DNA of 64,000 nt from an uncultured Oscillibacter sp. (GTDB lineage Bacteria > Bacillota > Clostridia > Oscillospirales > Oscillospiraceae), in NCBI GenBank assembly GCA_910585245.1, contig CAJUCO010000002.1, positions 124,001-188,000 of the forward strand, given 5' to 3'. The notes under the pieces are model-generated. The model saw only the letters and a list, made by a program, of their open reading frames with translations. It was not told the origin of the DNA and ran no database searches. Shown in pieces: positions 25,792-34,412 of the stretch. The position numbers were made by a program, and so were the translations under genes. Position 1 is the stretch's first letter, and each line of letters begins with the position of its first letter.

Positions 25792-27927
25792 CTAAGGCGC
25801 CGTCTCCCCCGTCATGCCGGCGATCAGCTCCAGCAGGCGGTCGATGTCCAGGGGCTTGGCCAGATGGGCGTTCATGCCGCTTTCGGCGGATTGTTTCCGG
25901 TCCTCGTCGAAGGTGTTGGCCGACAGAGCCACAATGGGCACGTTGGCAAGCCCGGGGTCTTCCAGGGCCCGGATGGCCTTGGCGGCGCTGTGGCCGTCCA
26001 TCACCGGCATCCGCAAGTCCATCAGAACCAGGGTATAGTGGCCCGGGTGGGAACGCTTCACCTTCTCCACGGCCTGCGCGCCGTCTCCGGCGGTATCCAC
26101 CAAAAAGCCCGCCTCTTCCAAAAGATCCACGGCAATTTCCCGGTTTAGCTCGTTGTCTTCCACCACCAATACCCGCCGCTCTTGGGTTAGGGCCGGTACG
26201 CTTCGAGTCTCCGCCTCCTCTTGAAGGCGCAAGTTTAGCGACGCCGTCAGCCGTCCTCCGCCGTTTGGCAGGGCCTCGGCCCCCACTGTGCCCCCCATCA
26301 GCTCCATAACGTGCCTTGCGATGGGGAGACCCAGGTCCGCGCCCTCGGCATCGTCGGCGGCGGTAATTTCCCGGCGGGAGAAGGCGGTGAAAACGCCGTC
26401 GTTAAGGGGAACCGCCATAGAAGAACAGGTGGCGATGAAGTAATAGGACCCATAGGCGCGGGTAGCGCTGCGCTCCTGGAGGGACAGTTCCACCTGGCTG
26501 CCGGGGTCCGCCCGGCGCACGGCGCCCAGGGCCAGACGCTCCAGGGACTGGCGGAGCTTTTGGCGGTCGCACCAGACTCTGGGGTGTTCCGTTTCCACGT
26601 CAGAGAGGACCAGCTCCACTTTTCGCTCCTGGGCCCGGGGCAAAATCTCTGCCCAAACTTCCTGGGCCAGCTCCGGCAGGGTGCAGGCCGCCTCCTCGAT
26701 GTGGACTTTTCCGGATTCCAACCAGCTCAGTTCCAATACGTTGTTTAAAAGTTTCAGCAGCTGAGAGCTGGAATTCTCAATACGGTCCAAGTCCTTTTTC
26801 AGCCGCTCCGAGTCGTTCAGGTGGCGCTTGGCGAGAGCGGTAAACCCCACCACCGCGTTCATAGGCGTACGCATATCGTGGGAGATGTTGGAGAGGAAGG
26901 TGTTCCGGGCGTCCCCCGCCAGCTTCGCCTGAGCCAGGGCCTCCTCTAAAATCGCCGAACGCTCCCGCTCCCGGCGGACCTCCGCGTCCACCGTCCGGCA
27001 GGCAAACATGATTTGGGTCACCCCCTCGTCGGGGCTGACGTTGACGATGAAGGCCTGAACAAATTCCAACTCCTCCCGGCGGAGGATGCGGTAGTTGATG
27101 TGATAGGCTTTTTGCTTTCCCAGAGTCTGCCGGATATAGGCCGGGTCCACCTCCCGGCGAAAACGCTCCCGGTCCTCGGGATGGACCCAACGGTCCGCGT
27201 AGCCGTTGGCAAAGCCGGTGAAGGGACGGACCTGAAGGTCCCGGCCAAACTGGAAACCCTCCCGGCCGCTGACCCGATAGGGCTGAATGACGTCCGCGTT
27301 CAAATCGGCGTGGAACACCGTCTCATAGTCCGCGCTGAGTCCCTCAATCAGCTCCAGGCGGCGAACCAGCTCGTCGTTCATCTGTTCCAAAAAGTCCAGG
27401 GTCTGTTCCGCCTGTTCCTGGAGTTCCCGCTCCTTTTGGAGCTTTTCTTCCAGGATGGCCGCCCGTTCGGCGGCCCGGCGGCGGTGGCGCTCCGTGATAT
27501 CCGCCAGGAAGACATAAAACACGCCTCCCAGCGTCTCCGTTTCAATAAAGTGGCCGAAGTCCTCCACCCAACAGATGGACCCGTCTCTCCGCACGATTCG
27601 ATACTCCACATAGTCCAAATCGAAGCTGTTTTGGGCAATTTGTTCCCGGATGCTGTCTTCCACGGACGCCGCGTCCTCGGGATGGACAAGACCGTAAAAG
27701 GTTCCGCCGGTAAGAGCCATAAACTCCTCTTCTGTCTCGCAGCCAAAAATATGGAGGACGGCGCGGTTGACATAGAGAATTTGGCCGGTGTCATTTCGAT
27801 AGATAAAAAAGCCGCCGGGCATCTCGTCGGTAAAGTGTTTGATCTGCCGGGCGGTAGCGTGCTCCCGGCCCGAGAGGTCCTCGCCGTCGTGCAAGAGGTA
27901 TTCGATCAGGCCGTGGTTTTCGATCAC
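25792..27927 (-). CDS. Hybrid sensor histidine kinase (PAS-PAS-HisKA-degenerate ATPase-REC)
   Basis: A 711-residue soluble protein without membrane segments. A PAS domain (about 40-155; GGFFIYRNDTGQILYVNRA), a coiled coil, a second PAS-like region (about 200-320), HisKA with phosphoacceptor His350 in SNISHDMRTPMNA, an ATPase-like domain (about 440-570) and a receiver domain with Asp637 in LVLMDLRMPVMDG and Lys near the end (LAKPLD). The ATPase domain is odd: the N box reads LALGAVRRAD with no Asn, and the DxGxG box is replaced by ATCSSMAVP; only a GADLGLPIA G2-like box stays. GTG 27927 has AAAGGAGG 8 bases before it and is preferred over upstream frames. Output partner not seen here. Confidence 0.88.
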   Translation of the reverse strand: MIENHGLIEYLLHDGEDLSGREHATARQIKHFTDEMPGGFFIYRNDTGQILYVNRAVLHIFGCETEEEFMALTGGTFYGLVHPEDAASVEDSIREQIAQNSFDLDYVEYRIVRRDGSICWVEDFGHFIETETLGGVFYVFLADITERHRRRAAERAAILEEKLQKERELQEQAEQTLDFLEQMNDELVRRLELIEGLSADYETVFHADLNADVIQPYRVSGREGFQFGRDLQVRPFTGFANGYADRWVHPEDRERFRREVDPAYIRQTLGKQKAYHINYRILRREELEFVQAFIVNVSPDEGVTQIMFACRTVDAEVRRERERSAILEEALAQAKLAGDARNTFLSNISHDMRTPMNAVVGFTALAKRHLNDSERLKKDLDRIENSSSQLLKLLNNVLELSWLESGKVHIEEAACTLPELAQEVWAEILPRAQERKVELVLSDVETEHPRVWCDRQKLRQSLERLALGAVRRADPGSQVELSLQERSATRAYGSYYFIATCSSMAVPLNDGVFTAFSRREITAADDAEGADLGLPIARHVMELMGGTVGAEALPNGGGRLTASLNLRLQEEAETRSVPALTQERRVLVVEDNELNREIAVDLLEEAGFLVDTAGDGAQAVEKVKRSHPGHYTLVLMDLRMPVMDGHSAAKAIRALEDPGLANVPIVALSANTFDEDRKQSAESGMNAHLAKPLDIDRLLELIAGMTGETAP

Positions 27928-28346
27928 AGAGCGGGCCTCCTTTCCGGTATTTTCCTTATCATACCACATCCTCGGGCATTTGTCACGCATGACTTGCAGG
28001 GGGAACAGCCGGTGGGGGAAATTTGCGCGGCGCAACTTTAAAGAGGAGCCGGAGGGGACGGTGAAAGGCGGCACCGCGCCGTTGGGGACGGAGGGCAGGC
28101 TTGTTGAGGGCTTGGCGGCCAGGAAGGAAAAGGTTTGAATTTCTCTCAAAAATGCAGAAGAGGTGGGATTTAGATTGGAAATGTTTTTGAGAAGCCGCCT
28201 GTGATTTTGGAATCAGGCGTTGAAAAAGATTCCTAAGAGGTGGCGGTGTTCAAGGAGTTTTTGCCTTTTGGGAAAGGTTATGTCTGCCGCCTCAGGGGGA
28301 CTTTCCGGGCTCTTTAAAATTTTCAGAAGAAATTTGAAAATAGGTC

Positions 28347-28375
28347 TTGCATTTTCCTGGGAAGTGTGCTAATCT
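28347..28375 (+). promoter_or_regulatory. Promoter of tRNA-Pro
   Basis: TTGCAT (28347-28352), a 17-base spacer ending TGC, and TAATCT (28370-28375), 29 bases before the tRNA. The region 27928-28346 has no gene; it is more AT-rich than the flanks. Confidence 0.75.
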
Positions 28376-28404
28376 ATCTAAGCTGACACGTGAGCAAAAC
28401 ATAT

Positions 28405-28480
<76 letters not shown>

Positions 28481-28485
28481 GCTCA

Positions 28486-28546
28486 GAAATTCCCACCACC
28501 GTTCTGTTTCCGGCTTCGCCGAAAACTGCACTCTGGTGGGAATTTC
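28486..28546 (+). repeat. Long inverted repeat directly after tRNA-Pro
   Basis: A perfect 13-bp inverted repeat (28486-28498 and 28534-28546) enclosing a second stem (around 28506-28526, GTTTC-CGGC arms). No T-run follows, so it may be a tRNA 3-prime processing structure or a repeat rather than a terminator. It begins 6 bases after the CCA. Confidence 0.65.
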
Positions 28547-28639
28547 TTCGCTTTCCACCGAGACTCGCTTCGCTGGACTCGCGGCGGAAAAGAGACGGGG
28601 GATGTGGGTTAGAGCCTGCATCTCTTTTGCCAAGAATCC

Positions 28640-29034
28640 ACATAAAGGTGAAACAATTCGGACATTCTGAGCGAAATGCTTAGAGTCCCTATTGTTTCAT
28701 TTTTTCCTTTTCTGGGGTTTTAAAATCCCGCGAAATGGATGCTTTCAGGTTACCAGAACAACTAGATGGATTTGAACTCCCCTTTTATATGGGAAATCCT
28801 CTTCGTTTAAACGCTAGACCCGTTTCTATTGACTCAAATCTCCTGTTTGCCGTCAAAACATTATGTACGAAATTTTTGATACACTTCCCATAGAGTAGGC
28901 AAACAGAGGACAATAACTCTGAAACTACATTACGGGGAGCAATGACATACGGCGGTAAGAAGTCAGGGGGGACCAAGATAAAACGAAGCGCGGTCAAAGA
29001 GAACCATGTTGGAGAAGAAAGCCTCAATCAAAAT
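28640..29034. other. AT-rich, gene-free stretch between tRNA-Pro and tsaE
   Basis: This roughly 400-base segment is clearly richer in A and T than the rest of the window. I find no ORF with a ribosome binding site and typical codon use; frames of 80-109 codons here look random. It includes a 9-bp inverted repeat (CTGTTTGCC at 28843-28851 and GGCAAACAG at 28898-28906). Its position behind a tRNA gene agrees with a scar of an integrated element, but no integrase or direct att repeat is visible. Confidence 0.45.
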
Positions 29035-29037
29035 GAG

Positions 29038-29067
29038 TGGACAGCCGGTGAATTCCTATGCTATAAT
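29038..29067 (+). promoter_or_regulatory. Promoter of tsaE-tsaB
   Basis: TGGACA (29038-29043), an 18-base spacer ending TGC, and a perfect TATAAT (29062-29067), an extended -10 arrangement, 38 bases before the tsaE start. Confidence 0.75.
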
Positions 29068-29105
29068 AAACTGGCTTTTGAAGCACAGGAAGAGGAGGAG
29101 CGCCT

Positions 29106-29537
29106 ATGGACTACATCTCCCACAGCGAGCTGGAAACCGAGACCTTGGGTTGCCGTCTGGCCGCCGTCCTGGCCCCTGGGGCCGTGGTGGCCTATCGAGG
29201 GGATCTGGGGATGGGAAAGACCGCCTTTACGAGAGGTCTGGCCCGTGGCCTTGGCTACGAGGGGCGGGTGACCAGTCCCACGTTTAACATTGTCAATGAG
29301 TATGAGGGAACGGGGCTTCCCCTGTTCCACTTCGATATGTACCGGTTGGAGGACGCAGGGGATCTCTTCGACATCGGTTGGGAGGACTATCTGGACCGGG
29401 GAGGGGTTTGCGCCGTGGAGTGGAGCGAGCGGGTAGAGGAGGCCCTTCCGGAGGACGCGGTCTCCGTCACCATCGCCCGCCGCCCGGAAGACGAAAACTG
29501 GCGGACGATCACTGTGGAAGGAGTGGGACCCATATGA
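29106..29537 (+). CDS. tsaE: tRNA t6A biosynthesis ATPase TsaE
   Basis: A 143-residue P-loop ATPase. Walker A GDLGMGKTAF at residues 32-41, then SPTFNIVNEY and FHFDMYRLED, the TsaE signature; a VEWSERVEEALP segment follows as usual. TsaE drives the TsaB-TsaD-TsaE complex that transfers threonylcarbamoyl to A37 of ANN-decoding tRNAs. The ATG at 29106 has AGGAGGAG in front. Its stop overlaps the tsaB start by 4 bases. The first enzyme of the pathway is the Sua5-CoaE fusion at 9744; tsaD is not in the window. Confidence 0.95.
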   Translation: MDYISHSELETETLGCRLAAVLAPGAVVAYRGDLGMGKTAFTRGLARGLGYEGRVTSPTFNIVNEYEGTGLPLFHFDMYRLEDAGDLFDIGWEDYLDRGGVCAVEWSERVEEALPEDAVSVTIARRPEDENWRTITVEGVGPI

Positions 29538-30235
29538 GAATCCTGGCTCTGGAGACCGCCGCCAAGGCCGTCTCCGCCGCCGTGACGGAGGATGGGAAGG
29601 TCCTGGCGGCGGGCTTTCAGGACACGGGGCTGACCCACAGCCGGACCCTGATGCCCATAGTAGAGGGGCTTTTGAGGAATGCGAACATGACGGTGGCGGA
29701 TATGGACGCCATCGCCGTTTCGGCGGGGCCGGGGTCCTTCACCGGGGTCCGCATCGGCGTCTCCGCCGCCAAGGGGCTGGCCTGGGCGGTGGATAAGCCC
29801 TGTGTGCCGGTGTCCACCCTGGCGGCCCTGGCCCGGAATGTGGCCTTTTGGGACGGATTGGTGGTCTGTGCCATGGACGCCCGGCGGCAGCAGGTTTATA
29901 ACGCCCTCTTTGAGGCCCGGGACGGAGCCCTCACCCGCCTGACGGAGGACCGGGCCATTGCCCTGGAAGATCTGGCGGAGGAGCTGCAAAGCGACCCCCG
30001 GCCCAAAACTGTCCTGGGGGACGGGGGGCGGATGACCTATGACTTTTTGACGGCGGCGGGGATTTCCTGCCGTCTGGCCCCGGCCCATCTGGTGAAGGAA
30101 AACGCCGTGAGCGTTGCCCTGGAGGCGGAGGCCATCGCCCAGGCGGGAGGACTGGTGACGGCCCAGGAGCTGGCCCCGGTGTACCTGCGGCCGCCCCAGG
30201 CGGAGCGGCTGCGGGCAAAGCGCCAGTCTCCCTGA
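29534..30235 (+). CDS. tsaB: tRNA t6A biosynthesis protein TsaB
   Basis: A 233-residue ASKHA-fold protein: ILALETAAKAVSAAV at the N-terminus, then GLTHSRTLMPIVEGLL, VSAGPGSFTGVRIGVSAAKGLAW, the strongest TsaB signature, and VCAMDARRQQVY. It scaffolds TsaD and TsaE in t6A formation. Translationally coupled to tsaE (ATGA overlap). RimI and TsaD, which often follow, do not; upp comes next after 61 bases. Confidence 0.95.
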   Translation: MRILALETAAKAVSAAVTEDGKVLAAGFQDTGLTHSRTLMPIVEGLLRNANMTVADMDAIAVSAGPGSFTGVRIGVSAAKGLAWAVDKPCVPVSTLAALARNVAFWDGLVVCAMDARRQQVYNALFEARDGALTRLTEDRAIALEDLAEELQSDPRPKTVLGDGGRMTYDFLTAAGISCRLAPAHLVKENAVSVALEAEAIAQAGGLVTAQELAPVYLRPPQAERLRAKRQSP

Positions 30236-30296
30236 CCACTTATTTCCCACTATCCATTCTCAATTATCAATTCAATAGGGAAGAAGGAGCCTTTTT

Positions 30297-30929
30297 ATGA
30301 ACGGAAAAGTACACGTCATGGACCACCCTCTGGTTGCCCACAAGCTGACCATCCTCCGGGACAAAAACACCAGCGTCAAGGATTTCCGGGAGCTGGTCTC
30401 CGAGATTGGGATGCTGATTACCTACGAGGCAACCCGGGATTTGCCCCTGACCACCTGTGAGGTGGAAACCCCCATCTGCAAGACCACCGCCCCCATGCTC
30501 AAGGGAAAAAAGTTCGCCGTGGTGCCCATCCTCCGGGCGGGTCTGGGGCTGGTGGACGGCGTTTTGCGGATGGTGCCCTCCGCCCGGGTGGGCCACATCG
30601 GCCTTTACCGGAACGAGGAGACGCTGGAGCCGGTGAAGTACTTTTGCAAAATGCCCAAGGACGTGGCGGAGCGGGAAGTGCTGATTGTGGATCCCATGCT
30701 GGCCACCGGCGGCAGCGCCGAAGCCGCCATCGGGTTCATGAAGGAATACGGCTGCACCACCATCAAGCTGATGGTCCTCCTGGCCGCGCCGGAGGGCATC
30801 GCCCGCATCCAGAAGAGCCATCCGGATGTGGACATCTACTGTGGTGCAGTGGATGAAAAGTTGAATGAAAACGGCTATATTATCCCCGGCCTCGGAGACG
30901 CGGGAGACCGGATTTTCGGAACGAAATAA
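30297..30929 (+). CDS. upp: Uracil phosphoribosyltransferase
   Basis: A 210-residue enzyme converting uracil and PRPP to UMP. The N-terminus [19 protein letters not shown] is characteristic, followed by [13 protein letters not shown], the PRPP loop [11 protein letters not shown] and the uracil-binding C-terminal region [18 protein letters not shown] 30297 follows GAAGAAGGAG. Ends before a strong terminator. Pyrimidine salvage; cytosolic. Confidence 0.97.
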   Translation: MNGKVHVMDHPLVAHKLTILRDKNTSVKDFRELVSEIGMLITYEATRDLPLTTCEVETPICKTTAPMLKGKKFAVVPILRAGLGLVDGVLRMVPSARVGHIGLYRNEETLEPVKYFCKMPKDVAEREVLIVDPMLATGGSAEAAIGFMKEYGCTTIKLMVLLAAPEGIARIQKSHPDVDIYCGAVDEKLNENGYIIPGLGDAGDRIFGTK

Positions 30930-30934
30930 GAGAC

Positions 30935-30966
30935 AAGCCCTCCGGCGTATTCGCCGGAGGGCTTTT
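30935..30966 (+). terminator. Bidirectional terminator between upp and the amino-acid ABC operon
   Basis: A 13-bp stem (30935-30947 with 30952-30964) ending in TTTT, and with AA on the other side; it can serve the convergent glnQ-type gene also. Confidence 0.9.
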
Positions 30967-30999
30967 GAGTTCCGTTTTGATTTTGCGCGGACCTTCCGC

Positions 31000-31722
31000 T
31001 TACAGCACCTTACTGAGGAAGTCCCGAAGTCTCGGGTGCTGGGGATTTCCAAAGAGCTCCGCCGGGGGCCCTTCCTCCAAAACCTTCCCGTCGGCCATAA
31101 ACAGCACCCGGCTGCCCACCTCCCGGGCAAAGCCCATCTCGTGGGTCACCACCACCATGGTCATGCCGTCCCGGGCCAGCTCCTTCATCACGTCCAGCAC
31201 CTCGCCCACCATCTCCGGATCCAGGGCGGAGGTGGGCTCGTCGAACAGCATCAACTGGGGTTTCATGGCCAGAGCCCGGACGATGGCCACCCGCTGCTTC
31301 TGCCCGCCGGAGAGCTGGCTGGGGTAGGCGTCGGCCTTGTCCGTCAGGTCCACCCGCTGAAGCAGGGTTCCGGCCAGCTCGTCGGCCTCCTCCTGCTTCA
31401 TCAATCCCGTCCGCACCGGGGCCAGAGTGATGTTTTTCCGAATGGTCATGTTGGGGAACAGGTTGAAGTGCTGGAACACCATGCCCATATGCTGGCGCAC
31501 CTGGTCGATTTTCACCTTGGGGTCCGTGATGACGGTGCCTTGAAAGGTAATGGTTCCCGCGCTGGGGGTCTCCAGCAGGTTCAAACACCGCAAGAAGGTG
31601 GACTTGCCGGAGCCGGAGGGCCCGATCACAACCACTTTCTCGCCGGGGTGGATGTGCTGGGAAATGCCGTCCAGGACCAGGTGGTCCCCAAAGGACTTGG
31701 AGAGATTCTTAACGTCGATCAC
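31000..31722 (-). CDS. Polar amino acid ABC transporter ATP-binding protein (GlnQ/ArtP-like)
   Basis: A 240-residue ATPase: Walker [10 protein letters not shown] (34-42), a Q-loop [15 protein letters not shown], signature [11 protein letters not shown], Walker [15 protein letters not shown] and H-loop [21 protein letters not shown] is typical of the PAAT family. The start is GTG 31722, preceded by AAAGGAGG; it overlaps the permease end by 14 bases. Energises import with the permease and binding protein encoded upstream. Order of transcription: binding protein, permease, ATPase. Confidence 0.94.
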   Translation of the reverse strand: MIDVKNLSKSFGDHLVLDGISQHIHPGEKVVVIGPSGSGKSTFLRCLNLLETPSAGTITFQGTVITDPKVKIDQVRQHMGMVFQHFNLFPNMTIRKNITLAPVRTGLMKQEEADELAGTLLQRVDLTDKADAYPSQLSGGQKQRVAIVRALAMKPQLMLFDEPTSALDPEMVGEVLDVMKELARDGMTMVVVTHEMGFAREVGSRVLFMADGKVLEEGPPAELFGNPQHPRLRDFLSKVL

Positions 31723-32419
31723 TTTCCCGCAGCCTCCTTTCCAGTTTCCCCTGGAGCCAGGTGAAGATGATGACCAGAATTAAGTACATCAAGGCGATGC
31801 CGATATACGGGGGCATCAGGTCGAAGGTTCTGCCGCCGATGGTCTGGGCGTAATAAACCAGCTCCATGCCGCCGATGGCCTGAACCAAAGAGGTGTCCTT
31901 AAAGAGGGTGATAAACTCGTTGGCCAGGGAGGGCAAGATGTTTTTAAAGGCCTGGGGAATGACGATGAAACGCATGGTGTCCAGGTAGTTCAGTCCCAGG
32001 GACCTGCCCGCCTCGCTCTGGCCGATGTCCACGCTCATGAGTCCGCCCCGGACGATCTCCGCCACGTAGGCCCCGGAGTTGATGCCCAGACCCAGGGCGC
32101 CCACCATGGTGTGGTTCCGGCTGGTCTTGAAGATGACAAACCCCCAGATCAGCAGCTGAACCATCATGGGTGTGCCCCGAATGACGGTGGTGTAAACCTT
32201 GCACAGGAAATTGAGCAGGGCCAAAATGGGGTTGTGCTGGCCCAGGCGCTGCTGGTCATGAGCTGTGCGGATCACCGCTACCACCAGTCCCAGGAGAATG
32301 CCCAGGATCAGGGCCATGACCGTCAGCTCCAGGGTGGAGGCGACGCCCTGGAGATAGAGTTTCCAGCGGTCTCCCTCCAAAAAGGCGGTGTAAAACCGCT
32401 CCGGGAGCGTAGCTTTCAT
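31709..32419 (-). CDS. Polar amino acid ABC transporter permease
   Basis: A 236-residue membrane protein of the His/Glu/Gln/Arg/opine family, about five helices (first near 26-48). The EAA loop region reads [22 protein letters not shown], and [12 protein letters not shown] is another family mark. The N-terminus [22 protein letters not shown] is typical. ATG 32419 follows GAAAGGAGAC. It works with the ATPase at 31000 and the lipoprotein at 32555. A hairpin (32485-32514) separates it from the binding-protein gene and may lower its expression. Confidence 0.94.
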   Translation of the reverse strand: MKATLPERFYTAFLEGDRWKLYLQGVASTLELTVMALILGILLGLVVAVIRTAHDQQRLGQHNPILALLNFLCKVYTTVIRGTPMMVQLLIWGFVIFKTSRNHTMVGALGLGINSGAYVAEIVRGGLMSVDIGQSEAGRSLGLNYLDTMRFIVIPQAFKNILPSLANEFITLFKDTSLVQAIGGMELVYYAQTIGGRTFDLMPPYIGIALMYLILVIIFTWLQGKLERRLRESDRR

Positions 32420-32484
32420 GGGGGTGTCTCCTTTCTCTTCCTCTCTTTATAAATCGAAATGCCGTGGAAACAAGACGATAGCCA

Positions 32485-32514
32485 CAAAAGGAACCCGGCG
32501 GAGGGTTCCTTTTG
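32485..32514 (-). terminator. Partial terminator between binding protein and permease genes
   Basis: A perfect 12-bp stem (32485-32496 with 32503-32514) whose minus-strand side ends in TTTTG. Such hairpins after binding-protein genes allow more binding protein than permease. Confidence 0.75.
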
Positions 32515-32554
32515 TTTTCGAACAAGGGCGGAAAGACCGCCCTTGCAAAGGTGT

Positions 32555-33418
32555 TTACTCAGCGGTGATATATTTGTCCACAATGCCCTGGAAGGTGCCG
32601 TCGGCCTTCAGATCCGCCATGGCGGCGTTGACCGCGTCCAGCAGGGCGGAGTTTCCTTTGGCAAAGCCAATGGCGTAATCCTCCACGGCGAACTCCGTGT
32701 CCAGGATTTTCAGGCCCTCGTTGGCGGCCACAAAGCTCTTGGCGGGTTCGTTGTCGATGACCACCGCGTCCACCTGGCCGTTCACCAGAGCCTGGACCGC
32801 CAGGGCACCGGTCTCATAGGCGGTGACATGGTCTTCGCCGTAGCCGCCGTTTTCCGGGTCGTCGGAGCAGTAGATATAGCCGGTGGTGGCCTTTTGGCAG
32901 CCAATCATTTGGGCGTTTGCCAGATCGTCCACCGTGGCGATGGGGGAGCCCTCCTTGACGATGACCACCTGCACGCCGGTGGCGTAGCTGTCGGAGAAGT
33001 CCATGACCGCCAGCCGCTCTTCATTGACGGTGACACCGGCCATGACCATGTCGCTTTGCCCGTTCTGGGCGGCCAGCAGGGCGGCGTCGAATCCCATGTC
33101 GTCCACCACCAGCTCCAGACCCAGCTTTCCGGCAATGGCCTGGGCCACTTCCACGTCGATGCCCTCGAAGCCGCCGTCGTCGGTGGTCATCTCATAGGGA
33201 GGGAAGGCGGCGTTGGTAGACATATGGAGTTTGCCTTCCTCCACGGTGGTGAAGGCGGGGGCGTCCGTCCCGGTGTCCGGGGTCTCGGTTCCGGAGTTCT
33301 GGGAATCTCCGGCGGCGGGGGTGGAATCTCCGGCGTTTTGACCGGACTTGTCGCCGCCGCAGGCGGCCAGGCTCAAAACCATGGCCAGAGCCAAAAGCAG
33401 AGTCAGCATCTTTTTCAT
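32555..33418 (-). CDS. Amino acid ABC transporter substrate-binding lipoprotein
   Basis: A 287-residue lipoprotein. The signal peptide ends LSLAAC with the lipidated Cys at residue 20. A Ser/Thr/Gly/Asp-rich linker runs to about residue 55. The SBP_bac_3 domain follows: STNAAFPPYEMTTDDGGFEG, GIDVEVAQAIAGKLG, FDAALLAAQNGQSDMVMAG and MDFSDSYATG. The family binds polar amino acids; the ligand is not clear from sequence. First gene of the operon, with its promoter at 33516-33544. Confidence 0.94.
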   Translation of the reverse strand: MKKMLTLLLALAMVLSLAACGGDKSGQNAGDSTPAAGDSQNSGTETPDTGTDAPAFTTVEEGKLHMSTNAAFPPYEMTTDDGGFEGIDVEVAQAIAGKLGLELVVDDMGFDAALLAAQNGQSDMVMAGVTVNEERLAVMDFSDSYATGVQVVIVKEGSPIATVDDLANAQMIGCQKATTGYIYCSDDPENGGYGEDHVTAYETGALAVQALVNGQVDAVVIDNEPAKSFVAANEGLKILDTEFAVEDYAIGFAKGNSALLDAVNAAMADLKADGTFQGIVDKYITAE

Positions 33419-33515
33419 GAGTCAAATCATCCTTTTCATCCATAAAGTCTTTGCCCGGGGAACCGGGCGCTGGTTTCCAAGCTCCGAAGGACGCACTGCC
33501 CCCCGGACTGTGGCT

Positions 33516-33544
33516 ACCTTAGCACGGACCGGGAAATCTGTCAA
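33516..33544 (-). promoter_or_regulatory. Sigma-A-type promoter of the amino-acid ABC operon
   Basis: On the minus strand TTGACA (33544-33539), a 17-base spacer and TAAGGT (33521-33516). Confidence 0.8.
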
Positions 33545-33668
33545 TACTTTTTCAGAAGCTGTGTATATTTATTTGACGCATTTCTCCAGAATTGCCGAAA
33601 AATTCCGGAAGGTGCGGAGACCTTTGTGCATTTTTTGGGCACAATGTTTGAAGAAAAATGAATGCCTG

Positions 33669-33682
33669 GATGAATATTCATC
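33669..33682. promoter_or_regulatory. Perfect 14-bp palindrome, candidate operator
   Basis: GATGAATATTCATC at 33669-33682 lies in the 450-base gap between the divergent amino-acid ABC and aspartate-family operons, 87 bases upstream of the plus-strand -35. It could serve a dimeric regulator acting on either side; that is inference. Confidence 0.4.
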
Positions 33683-33768
33683 TCTTTGCCCGGCGCCTTC
33701 GCAGGGTTCTCCGGCATTTTGCCCACCGCCGGGGGAGATTTCCCGGTCAGTTTCCCCGATTCCGACAG

Positions 33769-33797
33769 TTGCGGAACGGGTGAAAATATGCTACCAT
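33769..33797 (+). promoter_or_regulatory. Probable promoter of the aspartate-family cluster
   Basis: TTGCGG (33769-33774), 17 bases ending in TGC, then TACCAT (33792-33797). The -35 is weak; the TGC before the -10 supports an extended -10. Confidence 0.55.
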
Positions 33798-33868
33798 GCA
33801 GGAAGGACAAATGACCACGGTGGACGGACGGAACCGCGGAGGGAAACGCAGCGGGTATGGAGGGCGCA

Positions 33869-34309
33869 ATGGCAAAAGCGATCAAATATTACATTGTGGC
33901 GGCGGACGCGCTGCCGGAGATCTTCGTCAAAGTGGCGGAGGCCAAGCGGATGATGCAAACCGGCGAGGCGGACACCGTGGGGGCCGCCACAAAGCTGGCG
34001 GGGATCAGCCGCAGCGCCTTCTATAAATACAAAGATTCCGTCCAACCGTTCAACGACATGAAGGCGGAACACATTATCACTTTTTACGCCATGCTCAAAG
34101 ATATGGCGGGGGTTCTCTCCGGCGTGCTGGCGGTGTTCGCCGCCTCCGGGGCCAATATTCTCACCATCAACCAGAGCATCCCCACCAACGGCTGCGCGGC
34201 GGTGACCATCTCCGCCGAGACCAGCCGGATGGAGGCGTCTTTGGAGCAGCTGATGGGGGATGCGGCCGCCCTGGAGGGCGTGCTAAAATTCGAGATTCTG
34301 GCGGGGTAG
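33869..34309 (+). CDS. UPF0735-type ACT domain protein
   Basis: A 146-residue protein: an N-terminal helical part with a helix-turn-helix-like segment (GAATKLAGISRSAFYKYKDSV, residues about 35-55) and a C-terminal ACT domain (FYAMLKDMAGVLSGVLAVFA, NILTINQSIPTNG). UPF0735/PheB-like proteins sit beside homoserine dehydrogenase or phenylalanine genes in Firmicutes and are thought to sense an amino acid. The ATG at 33869 matches the family start (MAKAIKYYIVAADALPE); the ATG at 33857 is an alternative. The homoserine dehydrogenase that follows lacks its own ACT domain, so this protein may supply the feedback sensing (inference). Confidence 0.9.
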   Translation: MAKAIKYYIVAADALPEIFVKVAEAKRMMQTGEADTVGAATKLAGISRSAFYKYKDSVQPFNDMKAEHIITFYAMLKDMAGVLSGVLAVFAASGANILTINQSIPTNGCAAVTISAETSRMEASLEQLMGDAAALEGVLKFEILAG

Positions 34310-34412
34310 TTTCCTGTTTCAAAAGGGCGGGAACCGGGAGCACGCGGCCTTGCGCGGACCGGCGGTTTGTCTGGCCGGAAGGGCCGGGAAATACGACAAA
34401 GAGGTTTGTAGG

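Noticed and set aside
28740..28790. A tRNA-like T-arm (GTTCAAATC on the minus strand)
   Set aside because: The T stem and acceptor do not pair, and no D or anticodon arm fits; at best a decayed fragment.
28785..29027. An 80-codon minus-strand frame in the AT-rich segment after tRNA-Pro
   Set aside because: No Shine-Dalgarno and no protein-like features; likely random in AT-rich DNA.
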